NCBI GenBank assembly: GCA_965212205.1
Contig: CBDBUX010000016.1
Span: 223,439 to 287,438, forward strand
Reading direction: 5' to 3'
Source: JAHEJJ01 sp965212205
GTDB taxonomy: Bacteria; Bacteroidota; Bacteroidia; Flavobacteriales; Flavobacteriaceae
DNA: 64,000 bases
Both the position numbers and the translations under genes were made by a program. Positions 51,596 to 61,180 of this stretch are shown one piece after another (within the stretch, counting starts at the first letter, position 1; each line of letters starts with the position of its first letter). The notes beneath the pieces are model-generated. The model was not told the DNA's origin. It did no database searches and was given only the letters and a program-made list of their open reading frames with translations.

Positions 51596-53377
51596 GTGAA
51601 GCGCATCGTCCTGATTCTATTTCTTGTTCAGTTTACCTACGGCCAAGACGATTTTCTCGCCAAACAATACTTCAACGATGGCGACTATGAGAAAGCGGTC
51701 GTTTTCTATGAAAATCTGGTACGGCAACACCCTCGTAGATCTGACTATTTTGAGGGTTTGGTAGCGTGCTATCAACAATTGGAACAGTACCAGAAAGCAG
51801 AATCTTTTCTTCATGAAAAAATCAAATCAGGGAATCCCTATCCTACGATTTATATCGAACTGGGCTATAATTACCGATTACAAAACCAGCCCGAATTGGC
51901 GGATACATACTATCAGATGGCACTCGAAACCATTGAGGATAATCCCAATTTTGGATATGGCGTTGGCTTTAGGTTTCAACGTTATGCCTTGCTCGACTAT
52001 GCCTTAGAAGCCTATAGTCTTGCCATGGAATTAAATCCCGAATTGGACTATAATTTTCAAATGGCACGGATTTATGGTGAGCAGGGAAATGTTGAGAAAA
52101 TGTTCGATTCCTACCTAGATCTTATTTTGAGTGGGAAGACCTCGAAAGCCAATGTGCTGAGGAATATAGATAGTTTTATTAATTCGGACCCGGAGAACAA
52201 GAATAATATCCTGCTTAAAAAAATATTGCTTCAAAAGGCGCAACGAAACCCAGATTTGTTATGGAATGAGCTATTAAGCTGGCTTTTCGTCCAACAAAAA
52301 CAATACTACAATGCTTTTGTCCAGGAGAAAGCTATATACAGGCGTGCAGACGGGAGTTCTTTTCAGCGAATGGAAGGCCTGGGCGGAGTGGCGATTGATA
52401 ACGATGCATATGAGGATGCCAGAACGATATTCGAATATATTGAAAAGAATAGCCAGGAAGCTGTTATTGCTTTGAACGCTCAATTACATCTGATCGATAT
52501 CGATTTAATCGTTAAACACTCAAAAAAAGATCTCATCCAGATCGAACAACGTTTTGAGCTTCTGCTGGATCGGTATGGATATCAGGCCGAAACACTGCAG
52601 TTACAGATCGCTTATGCAAATTTCCTGACCTTTAAAGTAGATCGTCCTGATGAAGCTGAAGCCATCCTTGAAAAAACACTAGATCTATCGTTGGCCCGTT
52701 TTCCGGAAGCCTATGTGAAGTTGGCATTAGGTGATATCCTTGTATTTAATCAAAAATTCAATCGGGCCCTTATCCTTTTCACCCAGGTTCAAAAAAGTCT
52801 CAAAAATGATATTTTGGGTCAGGATGCACGGTTCAAGGTGGCACAGACTAGTTTCTACAAAGGTGATTTTGACTGGGCGTTGACGCAGTTAAAAGTACTT
52901 CGAAGTTCAACTTCTCAGCTGATTGCCAACGATGCCATGCAACTTAGTCTGCTTATTTCTGACAATTCTTTTGAAGACTCTACACAGACCGCTTTAAAGA
53001 AATTCGCCCGTGCCGACCTGCTGGCCTATCAGAATAAAACCGATGAAGCAATTACACTCTTTAACGATATACTAGAAAATCATAAGGGTGAGAAGATAGA
53101 AGACGATGCCTTGTTAACGCAGGGTGAACTTTTCGAGCAACAAAAAAACTATGACGCAGCCGAATTCAACTACATAAAAATTGTTGAATTCTATGGAGAT
53201 GGAATACTGGCCGATGATGCCCATTTTGCCCTGGCTGAACTCTATAGAACTGTCATGGATAATCCACAGAAAGCTATGGTACATTATGAAAGGATAATCT
53301 ATAACTACCAGGACAGTTACTTTTTTCCTCAAGCGCGCAAAAATTTCCGTCTTCTTCGGGGAGATTCCATAAATTAG
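51596..53377 (+). CDS. Exported tetratricopeptide repeat protein
   Basis: 593 residues starting with GTG at 51596; signal peptide KRIVLILFLVQFTYGQ. About ten TPR-like helix pairs follow from DYEKAVVFYENLVRQHPRRSDYFEGLVACYQQLEQYQKAESFL to the end (FAALELYRT-like ALAELYRTVMDNPQKAMVHYERI). TPRs make protein-binding scaffolds, so a periplasmic assembly role is plausible. The gene lies between serS and the DUF4286-GGCT gene, a neighbourhood often seen in flavobacteria. No enzymatic motif. Confidence 0.85.
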   Translation: MKRIVLILFLVQFTYGQDDFLAKQYFNDGDYEKAVVFYENLVRQHPRRSDYFEGLVACYQQLEQYQKAESFLHEKIKSGNPYPTIYIELGYNYRLQNQPELADTYYQMALETIEDNPNFGYGVGFRFQRYALLDYALEAYSLAMELNPELDYNFQMARIYGEQGNVEKMFDSYLDLILSGKTSKANVLRNIDSFINSDPENKNNILLKKILLQKAQRNPDLLWNELLSWLFVQQKQYYNAFVQEKAIYRRADGSSFQRMEGLGGVAIDNDAYEDARTIFEYIEKNSQEAVIALNAQLHLIDIDLIVKHSKKDLIQIEQRFELLLDRYGYQAETLQLQIAYANFLTFKVDRPDEAEAILEKTLDLSLARFPEAYVKLALGDILVFNQKFNRALILFTQVQKSLKNDILGQDARFKVAQTSFYKGDFDWALTQLKVLRSSTSQLIANDAMQLSLLISDNSFEDSTQTALKKFARADLLAYQNKTDEAITLFNDILENHKGEKIEDDALLTQGELFEQQKNYDAAEFNYIKIVEFYGDGILADDAHFALAELYRTVMDNPQKAMVHYERIIYNYQDSYFFPQARKNFRLLRGDSIN

Positions 53378-53397
53378 GTCCTGTAGCGAAAAATCCT

Positions 53398-54042
53398 ATG
53401 TATATATATAATGTTACTATCAACATCGATGAGTCTGTACACGACATCTGGTTCCAATGGATGAAGGACACCCATATCCCAGACATGCTGGCCACCGGAA
53501 AATTTACTGAAGCAAAAATGTGCAGGGTTATGGTGGAAGAAGAAATGGGAGGTATTACCTATTCGGTGCAATACAGTTGTCTTAATAAAGATCATCTTGA
53601 CCGATATTATGAAGAAGATGCAGAAAGAATGAGGGAAGATGGTGTTCGTCGATTTGAAGGTAAGTTTGTCGCCTTTAGAACCGAGTTGGAATTGGTATCT
53701 CAACAAAATACAGAACTTCTGGCGGCCACAGAATATCTTTTTACTTATGGAACCCTTCAAGACGAAATGATCCAGGCGGCGGTATATTCCAGAAGACTGT
53801 CGGGCAGTCCGGATAGTTTAAAAGGTTACAGGGTTTCGGATGAAAAGGTGGCGGGAGCATATCCCGTGATCGTTAGAACCGATGCTCCGGAAGATATTGT
53901 TGAAGGCATGGTCTATATGGTCACCAATAAGGAGCTTTTAAAGACCGATGCATACGAAGGAGTAGCCTATAAACGTTTGAGTGCGACACTGGAATCTGGT
54001 AAAAAATGCTGGGTCTATACCGGTAGATCCGGTAAAGAATAA
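53398..54042 (+). CDS. Fusion of DUF4286 and gamma-glutamylcyclotransferase-like domain
   Basis: 214 residues. Residues 1-100 are a DUF4286 domain (MYIYNVTINIDESVHDIWFQWMKDTHIPDMLATGKF, ferredoxin-like), which in Bacteroidota normally is a stand-alone protein next to rsmA. Residues about 112-214 are a GGCT-like/AIG2 domain: FTYGTLQD near its start (the YGTL motif) and DAYEGVAYKR with the candidate catalytic Glu. The reading frame is continuous, so this is a natural fusion, unless a missed frameshift joined two genes. It starts 20 bases after the TPR gene and ends 10 bases before rsmA; all three probably are co-transcribed. Confidence 0.8.
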   Translation: MYIYNVTINIDESVHDIWFQWMKDTHIPDMLATGKFTEAKMCRVMVEEEMGGITYSVQYSCLNKDHLDRYYEEDAERMREDGVRRFEGKFVAFRTELELVSQQNTELLAATEYLFTYGTLQDEMIQAAVYSRRLSGSPDSLKGYRVSDEKVAGAYPVIVRTDAPEDIVEGMVYMVTNKELLKTDAYEGVAYKRLSATLESGKKCWVYTGRSGKE

Positions 54043-54052
54043 AAGACCAATC

Positions 54053-54910
54053 ATGGGAAGGTCGAAAAGAAAAAAACAGGGGAAAAGAAACTCAGGAACA
54101 CGGAAAGCTTATCCCGTGCAAGCTAAAAAATACCTTGGGCAGCATTTTCTAAAAAACGAGGAAATAGCATCCAAAATAGCGGATACTCTGTTGTACAATG
54201 GTTATACGAATCTTATGGAAATAGGGCCGGGAACCGGAGTGCTTACCAAATACCTGCTCGACAAACCAGCAAGATTAACCGCGCTGGAATTAGACTTTGA
54301 GTCTGTTGATTACCTGCAAACGGTTTTTTCGGTAGAATATGCCGCGGAAATAGCAGCAATTAAATTTGAAATCATTCAGGGAGATTTTTTAAAATTCGAT
54401 GTATTGTCGCATTTCGACCATCAGCCCTTCGCGGTTATTGGGAATTTTCCCTACAACATTTCTTCTCAGATCCTCTTTAAAGTGATCGATCTTCGGGCAT
54501 TTGTTCCTGAATTCGCTGGTATGTTTCAGAAGGAGGTGGCTCAGCGAATATGCGCAAAGGAAGGTAATAAGATCTACGGCATCCTCTCGGTTCTGGCACA
54601 GGCCTTTTACGAAGCAGAATACCTTTTTACCGTACCTCCGGAAGTATTCCAGCCACCACCCAAAGTAGAGTCGGCTGTGATTCGTCTCAGGCGCAGGCCC
54701 GAGTTGAACTTACGCTGTGATGAAAAACTGTTTTTTAAAGTGGTGAAAGGGGCTTTCAACCAAAGGAGGAAGACCCTCAGAAACAGTCTAAAAACCTTTG
54801 GGCTTTCAGATAATCTAAAAGAAGATGCTATCTTTGACCGGCGTCCGGAAGAATTGGCGGTAGCCGATTTTATTACGCTGACAGAGCAGATAGCACATGA
54901 CACCGTTTAA
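54053..54910 (+). CDS. rsmA: 16S rRNA (adenine1518-N6/adenine1519-N6)-dimethyltransferase
   Basis: Dimethylates two adenines in helix 45 of 16S rRNA. 285 residues from ATG 54053 (MGRSKRKKQG). Basic N-terminal tail, then KKYLGQHFLKNEEIASKIAD, SAM motif EIGPGTGVLTKYLLDK, ELDFESVDYL, the catalytic NFPYNISSQILFKV (NFPY in place of NLPY), and VPPEVFQPPPKVESAVIRL. An earlier in-frame ATG (53981) overlaps the fusion gene and adds 24 unrelated residues. The 3' end overlaps the mgtE start by 14 bases. Confidence 0.96.
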   Translation: MGRSKRKKQGKRNSGTRKAYPVQAKKYLGQHFLKNEEIASKIADTLLYNGYTNLMEIGPGTGVLTKYLLDKPARLTALELDFESVDYLQTVFSVEYAAEIAAIKFEIIQGDFLKFDVLSHFDHQPFAVIGNFPYNISSQILFKVIDLRAFVPEFAGMFQKEVAQRICAKEGNKIYGILSVLAQAFYEAEYLFTVPPEVFQPPPKVESAVIRLRRRPELNLRCDEKLFFKVVKGAFNQRRKTLRNSLKTFGLSDNLKEDAIFDRRPEELAVADFITLTEQIAHDTV

Positions 54911-56249
54911 GCTTACAGACGAATTACTCGCTCATATCGGGGAGCTTATTGAAAAGCATAAGAATTCCGAACTGGTCTCTATTATGCAGGAAATTCACTA
55001 TGCGGATATAGCGGAGATCGCCAACGAGTTGAGTACAGAACAAGCCATCTATCTGATAAAACTACTCGATAGTGACAAAACCTCAGATGTCCTTACTGAG
55101 CTCGATGAAGATGTAAGGGAAGACGTCTTAAACAATCTCTCTTCCAAGGAAATCGCCGAAGAACTTGAGGAGCTCGATACGGATGATGCCGCAGATATTG
55201 TTGCCGAATTGCCCGAAGAGATCGTACAGGAGGTCATTTCCGAAATCGAAGACCGGGAACATGCCAGGGATATTGTAGACCTCCTGCGCTATGATGAGAA
55301 TTCTGCAGGAGGGTTAATGGCTAAAGAGCTTGTAAAGGTGAATGAAAACTGGAACGTCCTCACCTGTGTTAAGGAAATGCGCGCACAGGCCGAAAATGTG
55401 ACCAGGGTCCATTCTATCTATGTGGTAGACGATGATGACATGCTTAAAGGCAGGCTTTCGCTAAAAGATCTGTTGACCACATCGACGACCACTCCGATAA
55501 AAGATGTTTTTATCCATAGAGTCGATTCGGTGAACGTAAATGAAAAGCCAGAAGAGGTCGCCAAGATCATGTCTAAATACGACCTGGAAGCGATTCCTGT
55601 GGTCGACGAAATTGGACGCCTGGTTGGACGCATCACGATCGATGATATTGTAGATGTGATCCGCGAAGAGGCCGATAAGGATTATCAGATGGCTGCCGGT
55701 ATCTCTCAGTCGGTTGAAGCAGACGACAGTATCTGGGAACTTACCAGGGCTCGATTACCCTGGCTTTTTCTCGGACTTATCGGAGGTGTTGGTGCTGCAG
55801 CTATTATGGGTGGATTTGAAGAAATGATAAGTCAGCATGCCATCCTCTTCTTTTTTACACCACTGATCGCGGCCATGGCAGGGAATGTTGGGGTCCAATC
55901 AAGTGCAATAATTGTTCAGGGGCTTGCCAACGACGACCTTAAAGGCAGCATCAGTAATCGATTGATCAAAGAAATGCTGCTGGCTACACTAAATGGAGTG
56001 ATCCTGGCAGCAGTTCTCATGCTATTCACATGGTTTTGGAAAGGAACCCTGCCTACCGCCTTTGCGATTTCCATAGCATTGATCATTGTGATCATCGTTG
56101 CAGGTATCATCGGAACCTTTATTCCCCTTTTCCTTCATAAACGGGGAATAGATCCGGCTATAGCCACCGGCCCCTTTATCACTACAAGTAATGATATCTT
56201 TGGGATTCTGATCTATTTTTGGATCGCTAAAATTATTTTGGGTATTTAG
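54897..56249 (+). CDS. mgtE: Magnesium transporter MgtE
   Basis: Magnesium channel of 450 residues. N domain of acidic superhelical repeats (EIANELSTEQAIYLIKLLDSD, LEELDTDDAADIVAELPEEI), a CBS pair (YDENSAGGLMAKELVKVNENW, VVDEIGRLVGRITIDDIVDV) that senses cytoplasmic Mg, then five membrane helices with LIAAMAGNVGVQSSAIIVQGL and IDPAIATGPFITTSNDIFGI, the Mg-selective Asp region. It overlaps rsmA by 14 bases, a conserved flavobacterial order. Confidence 0.96.
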   Translation: MTPFKLTDELLAHIGELIEKHKNSELVSIMQEIHYADIAEIANELSTEQAIYLIKLLDSDKTSDVLTELDEDVREDVLNNLSSKEIAEELEELDTDDAADIVAELPEEIVQEVISEIEDREHARDIVDLLRYDENSAGGLMAKELVKVNENWNVLTCVKEMRAQAENVTRVHSIYVVDDDDMLKGRLSLKDLLTTSTTTPIKDVFIHRVDSVNVNEKPEEVAKIMSKYDLEAIPVVDEIGRLVGRITIDDIVDVIREEADKDYQMAAGISQSVEADDSIWELTRARLPWLFLGLIGGVGAAAIMGGFEEMISQHAILFFFTPLIAAMAGNVGVQSSAIIVQGLANDDLKGSISNRLIKEMLLATLNGVILAAVLMLFTWFWKGTLPTAFAISIALIIVIIVAGIIGTFIPLFLHKRGIDPAIATGPFITTSNDIFGILIYFWIAKIILGI

Positions 56250-56321
56250 TTAGGTCGGTCTAAAAAATTTATCATATTTGGGTGAAAGCCGTAAAACGCT
56301 TCAATTCAAGACAGCAAACCG

Positions 56322-57242
56322 ATGAAAGTTACTGTAGGGGTTGTACAGGAAAGTCCTGTTTTTTTTGATAAGGCTGCAACTTTAGAAAAGATCGCCAAAA
56401 TTACCGGGGAATTCGCCGGTAAAGGATGCGAAATATTGGTATTTCCCGAATCTTTTATTCCAGGATATCCGAGAGGTTTTACCTTCGGCGCAAAAGTGGG
56501 TAGCCGCACAAAAGAAGGTAGAGAACAGTATCTGGAATTTTCAAGGGAGTCTTTCGATCCTGGTTCAGAAGACATGAAATTCCTGGAAGATCTCTCTAAA
56601 AAAAATGATGTTTACCTCATTATGGGAGTGACGGAAAAGGAAGCGATGAGCGGTACTTTGTATTGTTCTGTTCTCTATATTTCACCGTCACGTGGATTGT
56701 TGGGAATCCATCGAAAATTAAAACCTACCGCAACGGAACGATTGATCTGGGGTGAAGGTTCAGGAGAATCGCTGGTTAGTTTTCAAACCAGGAAAGGAAA
56801 GCTTGGAGGTTTGATTTGCTGGGAAAACTATATGCCCGGGGCGCGTATGGCCATGTATTCTAAGGGAATTGAGATCTATATTGCCCCGACAGCCGATGCA
56901 CGTGATAGCTGGACCGACACCTTAAAACATATCGCTCTGGAAGGCAGGTGTTTTGTGCTGGGCTGTAATCAATTTTTCAGGCGTTCTATGTATCCTGATC
57001 CTTATCAAAAACTACTCCCCGAAAACCCTGATCTGATTTGCCGAGGTGGAAGCGTTATCATATCCCCTCTGGGTGAGATTCTGGCAGGGCCGCTCTTTGA
57101 TAAGCAAGGCGTTTTGATCGCAGAACTCGATCTGGAGGATATTGTCAGGAGCAAACTCGACTTTGATGTTAACGGGCACTATTCAAGGCCGGATATTTTT
57201 GAATTCCGGGTTAAAAATCAGCCAGATATCACAATTGAATAA
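56322..57242 (+). CDS. Nitrilase family carbon-nitrogen hydrolase
   Basis: 306 residues with the catalytic triad of branch 1 nitrilases: Glu43 in FPESFIPGYPRGF, Lys132 in HRKLKPTATERLIWGEG and Cys166 in GGLICWENYMPGARM. The CWENYMP context is typical for true nitrilases, cyanide hydratases and aldoxime-linked enzymes, not for amidases. Likely substrate is an organic nitrile. The next gene starts 2 bases after its stop, so a run of nitrilase, propeller lipoprotein, cupin and 2-hydroxyacid dehydrogenase genes may be one operon. Confidence 0.93.
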   Translation: MKVTVGVVQESPVFFDKAATLEKIAKITGEFAGKGCEILVFPESFIPGYPRGFTFGAKVGSRTKEGREQYLEFSRESFDPGSEDMKFLEDLSKKNDVYLIMGVTEKEAMSGTLYCSVLYISPSRGLLGIHRKLKPTATERLIWGEGSGESLVSFQTRKGKLGGLICWENYMPGARMAMYSKGIEIYIAPTADARDSWTDTLKHIALEGRCFVLGCNQFFRRSMYPDPYQKLLPENPDLICRGGSVIISPLGEILAGPLFDKQGVLIAELDLEDIVRSKLDFDVNGHYSRPDIFEFRVKNQPDITIE

Positions 57243-57244
57243 GG

Positions 57245-58234
57245 ATGAGAAATAGAACAGAGGAAATCTCTCGCTTTATAATCGTGGCAGTCGTTAGTCT
57301 GATGTCGTGTGCATATTTTTCGCAATGCACCACAAAAAACTCAAAGGTACCCGATCTGGAATACTCAGGCCAGCTCGAGTTATTTGGGGAAGGAACTATA
57401 TCTACTTCATTTTACGAAAGAGACATCGCCATAAGTCCGGAGGGCGATGAGATCGTCTACACCCTTGGGAATCACAAACAAAGTATCCGGGGACTTGTCG
57501 GCATAAAGAAAGGAAGAAAAGGATGGGGGTCAAAGGAGATCCTGCCTTTCTCAGGGCGGTATAATGATATTGAACCCTTTTTTACTCCAAATGGAAAGTA
57601 CCTGTATTTTGCTTCCAACCGGCCGATGGACTCAGACAGCAGCAGGACAGACTATAACCTCTGGAGAGTTGAGCGTTTCCCTGAAGGCTGGGGTACACCA
57701 TCGGCATTAGATACTTTGATCAATACTCCGGGAGAAGAATACTACCCGTCAATAAGTAATAATGGGAATCTCTATTTCACCGCTAGCCGACAAGACGGAA
57801 TTGGAAGAGAAGATATTTTTTTAAGCGTATCGGAAAACGATGTACATCAGAAACCCACGGTCCTCGATAGTTCAATCAATACCGCTGTGTTCGAATTCAA
57901 TGCATTTATCCATCCGGAGGAGAACCTCATCATTTTTAGTTCATACGGACGCCAGGATGGCTATGGAGGGGGCGATTTATATTACAGCAGGAAAGATCGG
58001 AACGGAAACTGGCAGAAAGCGATCAATATGGGCACTGCTATTAATTCTAACAGTCTGGATTATTGCCCCTTTGTAGACATTTCGAGAGCGGTATTTTATT
58101 TCACCAGCGATAGGGCTGCACCTGCTGATTTACCCTTAAAAAATATTGAAGAATTCGAGGCCGAGGCCGGCAAAATACGAAATGGCATGGGTAATATCTA
58201 TCGTATTGGCCTTGATGAGATCGATCTAAAATAA
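57245..58234 (+). CDS. Lipoprotein with PD40/WD40-like beta propeller
   Basis: 329 residues; hydrophobic start with a lipobox-like LMSC (about residue 22). Several PD40 strands: AISPEGDEIVYTLG, FFTPNGKYLYFASNRP, YPSISNNGNLYFTASRQDG, FIHPEENLIIFSSYGRQDGYGGGDLYY, and a final FYFTSDRAA. This is a six-bladed TolB-like propeller on the cell surface or periplasm, used for binding. Function unknown. It is tightly coupled to the nitrilase gene. Confidence 0.85.
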   Translation: MRNRTEEISRFIIVAVVSLMSCAYFSQCTTKNSKVPDLEYSGQLELFGEGTISTSFYERDIAISPEGDEIVYTLGNHKQSIRGLVGIKKGRKGWGSKEILPFSGRYNDIEPFFTPNGKYLYFASNRPMDSDSSRTDYNLWRVERFPEGWGTPSALDTLINTPGEEYYPSISNNGNLYFTASRQDGIGREDIFLSVSENDVHQKPTVLDSSINTAVFEFNAFIHPEENLIIFSSYGRQDGYGGGDLYYSRKDRNGNWQKAINMGTAINSNSLDYCPFVDISRAVFYFTSDRAAPADLPLKNIEEFEAEAGKIRNGMGNIYRIGLDEIDLK

Positions 58235-58261
58235 TTACGATACCAAAATGTTGAAAGCACC

Positions 58262-58627
58262 ATGAAATCCATAAATATACTAGAGAAATTTACCCATATC
58301 AATTCCTATTGGCATCCTCACCAGGTAGCAACGGTTAATGATATGCAGGTTATACTCGCCAGAATCAAGGGAGAATTTGTATGGCACAAACATGAGGAGG
58401 AAGATGAACTTTTTCAAGTGATCCGAGGAACTTTGTTTATGCAATTCAGAGATCGTACCGAAGTGGTGCAAGAGGGCGAATTCATCGTGGTACCCAGGGG
58501 TTTAGAACACTGTCCGGCAACTGCAGAAGGAGAAGAGGTCTTGCTGATGCTCTTCGAACGAACATCGACCTCCCATACCGGTAATGTGCAACACGAGTTA
58601 ACCAAAACTGAATACCCTAAAATATAA
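58262..58627 (+). CDS. Cupin domain protein
   Basis: 121 residues, single cupin barrel. Metal motif 1 FVWHKHEEEDELFQVIRG (His, His, Glu) and motif 2 EFIVVPRGLEHCPA (Pro-Gly-like turn and His). The function is undetermined; such small cupins are isomerases, dioxygenases or sensors. It lies between the propeller lipoprotein (27-base gap) and the hydroxyacid dehydrogenase (6-base gap), probably in one operon. Confidence 0.88.
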   Translation: MKSINILEKFTHINSYWHPHQVATVNDMQVILARIKGEFVWHKHEEEDELFQVIRGTLFMQFRDRTEVVQEGEFIVVPRGLEHCPATAEGEEVLLMLFERTSTSHTGNVQHELTKTEYPKI

Positions 58628-58633
58628 TCTGTT

Positions 58634-59572
58634 ATGCGAGTGCTGCATCTAGATACTAATCATCCCTTACTCATTGAACAATTTGAGGAGCTGGGGTTTG
58701 TAAATGATCAAAACTATTCTTCTTCCAGGGCTGAGGTCGAAGAAATTATTCACGATTACGACGGTATTATAGTTCGCAGCAGAATACCTATCGATCGCGG
58801 TTTGTTAGACAAAGCGGTAAAGTTGAAATTTATAGGACGAGTGGGTGCCGGGCTTGAAAACATCGATGTTGACTATGCAAAGCAAAAGGGCATTTACCTG
58901 GCAGCCGCTCCGGAAGGTAACCGAAATGCCGTTGGAGAACAGTGCCTGGGAATGTTGCTCAATCTTCTCCAAAAAGCCAACAAGGCCGATCGGGAAGTTC
59001 GTAAGGGTCAATGGGACAGGGAAGGCAATCGTGGTGAAGAACTCAGTGGGAAAATCATAGGGATAATAGGCTATGGGAATACCGGAAAAGCTTTTGCCAG
59101 AGTGCTTAAGGCATTCGATGTGGAAGTGATATGTTATGATATTATCGGTGGTGTGGGCGATGAATATGGCAGACAGGTGGGTATGCTCGAGATATATCAG
59201 AAAGCCGATGTACTGAGTTTACATGTCCCGCAGACTACCGAGACCATCGGTATGGTTAATACGGACTATCTGTCGTCTTTTCAAAAAGACATATGGCTGC
59301 TTAACACCGCCAGGGGTAAATGCGTGAACACCAAAGACCTGGTGATGGCCCTGAAGTCAAAAAAAGTCAAAGGTGCCGGATTGGATGTTCTGGAATACGA
59401 AAAGTCGTCCTTCGAACAGCTGTTCGACAATTCCGAGATGCCGCAAGATTTCGAATACCTCATCAATGCAGATAACGTAGTGCTAAGTCCTCATGTGGCG
59501 GGCTGGACAATTGAAAGTAAAATAAAACTCGCCCAGACTATTGTGGATAAGATCAAAGCACGGTTTTGTTAA
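58634..59572 (+). CDS. D-isomer specific 2-hydroxyacid dehydrogenase
   Basis: NAD-dependent dehydrogenase of 312 residues related to phosphoglycerate dehydrogenase SerA. Nucleotide motif GIIGYGNTGKAFARVLKAF, the catalytic Arg in LLNTARGKCVN, Glu in LDVLEYEKSSF, and His in LSPHVAGWT are all visible. No C-terminal ACT domain, so serine biosynthesis is possible but not certain; glyoxylate or hydroxypyruvate reduction would also fit. The position in a nitrilase operon suggests nitrile- or amino-acid-linked metabolism. Confidence 0.88.
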   Translation: MRVLHLDTNHPLLIEQFEELGFVNDQNYSSSRAEVEEIIHDYDGIIVRSRIPIDRGLLDKAVKLKFIGRVGAGLENIDVDYAKQKGIYLAAAPEGNRNAVGEQCLGMLLNLLQKANKADREVRKGQWDREGNRGEELSGKIIGIIGYGNTGKAFARVLKAFDVEVICYDIIGGVGDEYGRQVGMLEIYQKADVLSLHVPQTTETIGMVNTDYLSSFQKDIWLLNTARGKCVNTKDLVMALKSKKVKGAGLDVLEYEKSSFEQLFDNSEMPQDFEYLINADNVVLSPHVAGWTIESKIKLAQTIVDKIKARFC

Positions 59573-59716
59573 TGCCTCTTCCCGGGCGACATTCATCGTC
59601 GCTTTTACCAGAATACGCCCGTTAACCTGGCTTGCCTAAACGGGAATTTCATATTTTAGTAGGTAGGCACCACCGAATCCGAATTATTATATATCAGGGT
59701 TCATTGGAGTAATTCT

Positions 59717-60175
59717 ATGAAAAATATAGTCATAAGGTTCGGAACATATGGATTTGCCCTTGCGGTGATCGTTTTCCTTTTAGCACTTACTATCGGCCAA
59801 GAAATGGATTTCAGCACCCAGGAACTCATCGGATATTTTACGATGATCGCCAGCCTTTCCTTCGTTTTTTTTGGTATAAAACACTACAGGGACACTATTG
59901 GAAATGGTCATATCGGCATCAGGCGCGCAGTGCTCATGGGGTTATTGATTTCGGCTTTTACAGGTCTTGGGATTGCTCTGGCAGATTTTATATATCTCAG
60001 TTGGATTAATCCGGATTTCTTCGAAGAATATACCACCATCATGAGATCTGAAGGGTACAAAGGAGAGATACCTGATTATGGAAATGGCTTTATGGCCCTG
60101 GTCATGTTCGTAACCGTAATGGTTATCGGGTTGGTTGTATCGTTGGTTAGTGCATTCATTCTTGCAAAAAGATAA
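59717..60175 (+). CDS. DUF4199 family membrane protein
   Basis: 152 residues with four membrane spans, layout of DUF4199: FGTYGFALAVIVFLLAL, then GYFTMIASLSFVFFGIKHYRD, a cytoplasmic loop GNGHIGIRRAVLMGLLIS and a last span MFVTVMVIGLVVSLVSAFIL. Function unknown, frequent in Bacteroidota. The next gene starts directly after its TAA stop. Confidence 0.8.
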   Translation: MKNIVIRFGTYGFALAVIVFLLALTIGQEMDFSTQELIGYFTMIASLSFVFFGIKHYRDTIGNGHIGIRRAVLMGLLISAFTGLGIALADFIYLSWINPDFFEEYTTIMRSEGYKGEIPDYGNGFMALVMFVTVMVIGLVVSLVSAFILAKR

Positions 60176-60643
60176 ATGAGGTCTGAGGAAAAAACAGTTG
60201 AGGCTTATCTGGAATCTTTACCCGAAGAAAGGAAGGAGGCTATGAACCGTCTTAGAGCGACGATCAAAGATCATTTGCCAAAAGGTTTTTCTGAAGAGAT
60301 GAACTATGGTATGATCGGATATGTAGTTCCACACGATCTCTATCCTGAGGGATATCACTGCGATCCTGAATTACCTTTGCCGTTTATCAACATTGCTTCC
60401 CAAAAGAACCATATCTCCTTTAGCCATATGGGCATCTATGCTGACAAAGAACTTCTTGATTGGTTTACCAAAACATATCCCAAATACGTTAAGACCAAGC
60501 TCGATATGGGTAAAAGCTGTATACGGTTTAAGAAGATCGATACGATTCCGTATGAACTTTTGGGCCTGTTATGTGCTAAGATCTCCCCCCAGGCATGGAT
60601 TGAAACCTATGAATCTGCAATTAAAAAAAATAGAGCTCAATGA
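60176..60643 (+). CDS. DUF1801 family protein (YdhG-like)
   Basis: 155 residues. VEAYLESLPEERKEAMNRLR followed by GFSEEMNYGMIGYVVPH and ISFSHMGIYADKELLDWF fit the DUF1801 fold, a small alpha/beta protein without known activity. KSCIRFKKIDTIPYELLG is the conserved end. Its start codon follows the DUF4199 stop without a gap, and its stop overlaps the next start (ATGA), so three small genes are coupled. Confidence 0.82.
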   Translation: MRSEEKTVEAYLESLPEERKEAMNRLRATIKDHLPKGFSEEMNYGMIGYVVPHDLYPEGYHCDPELPLPFINIASQKNHISFSHMGIYADKELLDWFTKTYPKYVKTKLDMGKSCIRFKKIDTIPYELLGLLCAKISPQAWIETYESAIKKNRAQ

Positions 60644-61026
60644 AAAAACGCGTTACTGGCCTCGGTGGGTTTTTCTTTAAAAGTAAGGATCCTGATGGCA
60701 TCAAGAACTGGTATAAAGAACATTTAGGGCTCAATACCGATAAATATGGCTGTACCTTTTGGTGGAAAGATGCCACTGGAAAGGACTGTTCTACACAATG
60801 GAGCCCGTTTCGCGAACAGACCGAGTACTTTAGTCCCAGTCCAAAAGAATTCATGATGAATTTCAGGGTAGAAAACCTTGAAAAGCTGCTGGAATTGCTA
60901 AAAGAAGAAGGGGTGACCATTGTAGGAGAAGTGGAGAAGTTCGAATATGGTAAATTTGGCTGGATCCTCGATCCTGAAGGAAATAAAATTGAACTATGGG
61001 AACCGATAGATGAGGCATTTTTGTGA
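60640..61026 (+). CDS. VOC family protein
   Basis: 128 residues. VOC strands GLGGFFFKSKDPDGIKNWYKEHLG, YFSPSPKEFMMNFRVENLEKLLELLKEEGV and LDPEGNKIELWEP. Metal ligands are uncertain (Glu at the end is kept, the first His is replaced by Gly-Phe). Probably not glyoxalase I; a binding or resistance protein is possible. It overlaps the DUF1801 gene by 4 bases. Confidence 0.82.
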   Translation: MKKRVTGLGGFFFKSKDPDGIKNWYKEHLGLNTDKYGCTFWWKDATGKDCSTQWSPFREQTEYFSPSPKEFMMNFRVENLEKLLELLKEEGVTIVGEVEKFEYGKFGWILDPEGNKIELWEPIDEAFL

Positions 61027-61180
61027 GTGATCTGCAGGCGCCATTTTGTATAGATCTATGGCGATTGTCCAGATGCATTAAAAACAGTCAGATCTGGAGT
61101 GGATTCCAGTGTGGAAAATTTTAACCCCAACAAAATATTTCCTACATTTAACAGAATTATTAACCAACAAAATATCGATC

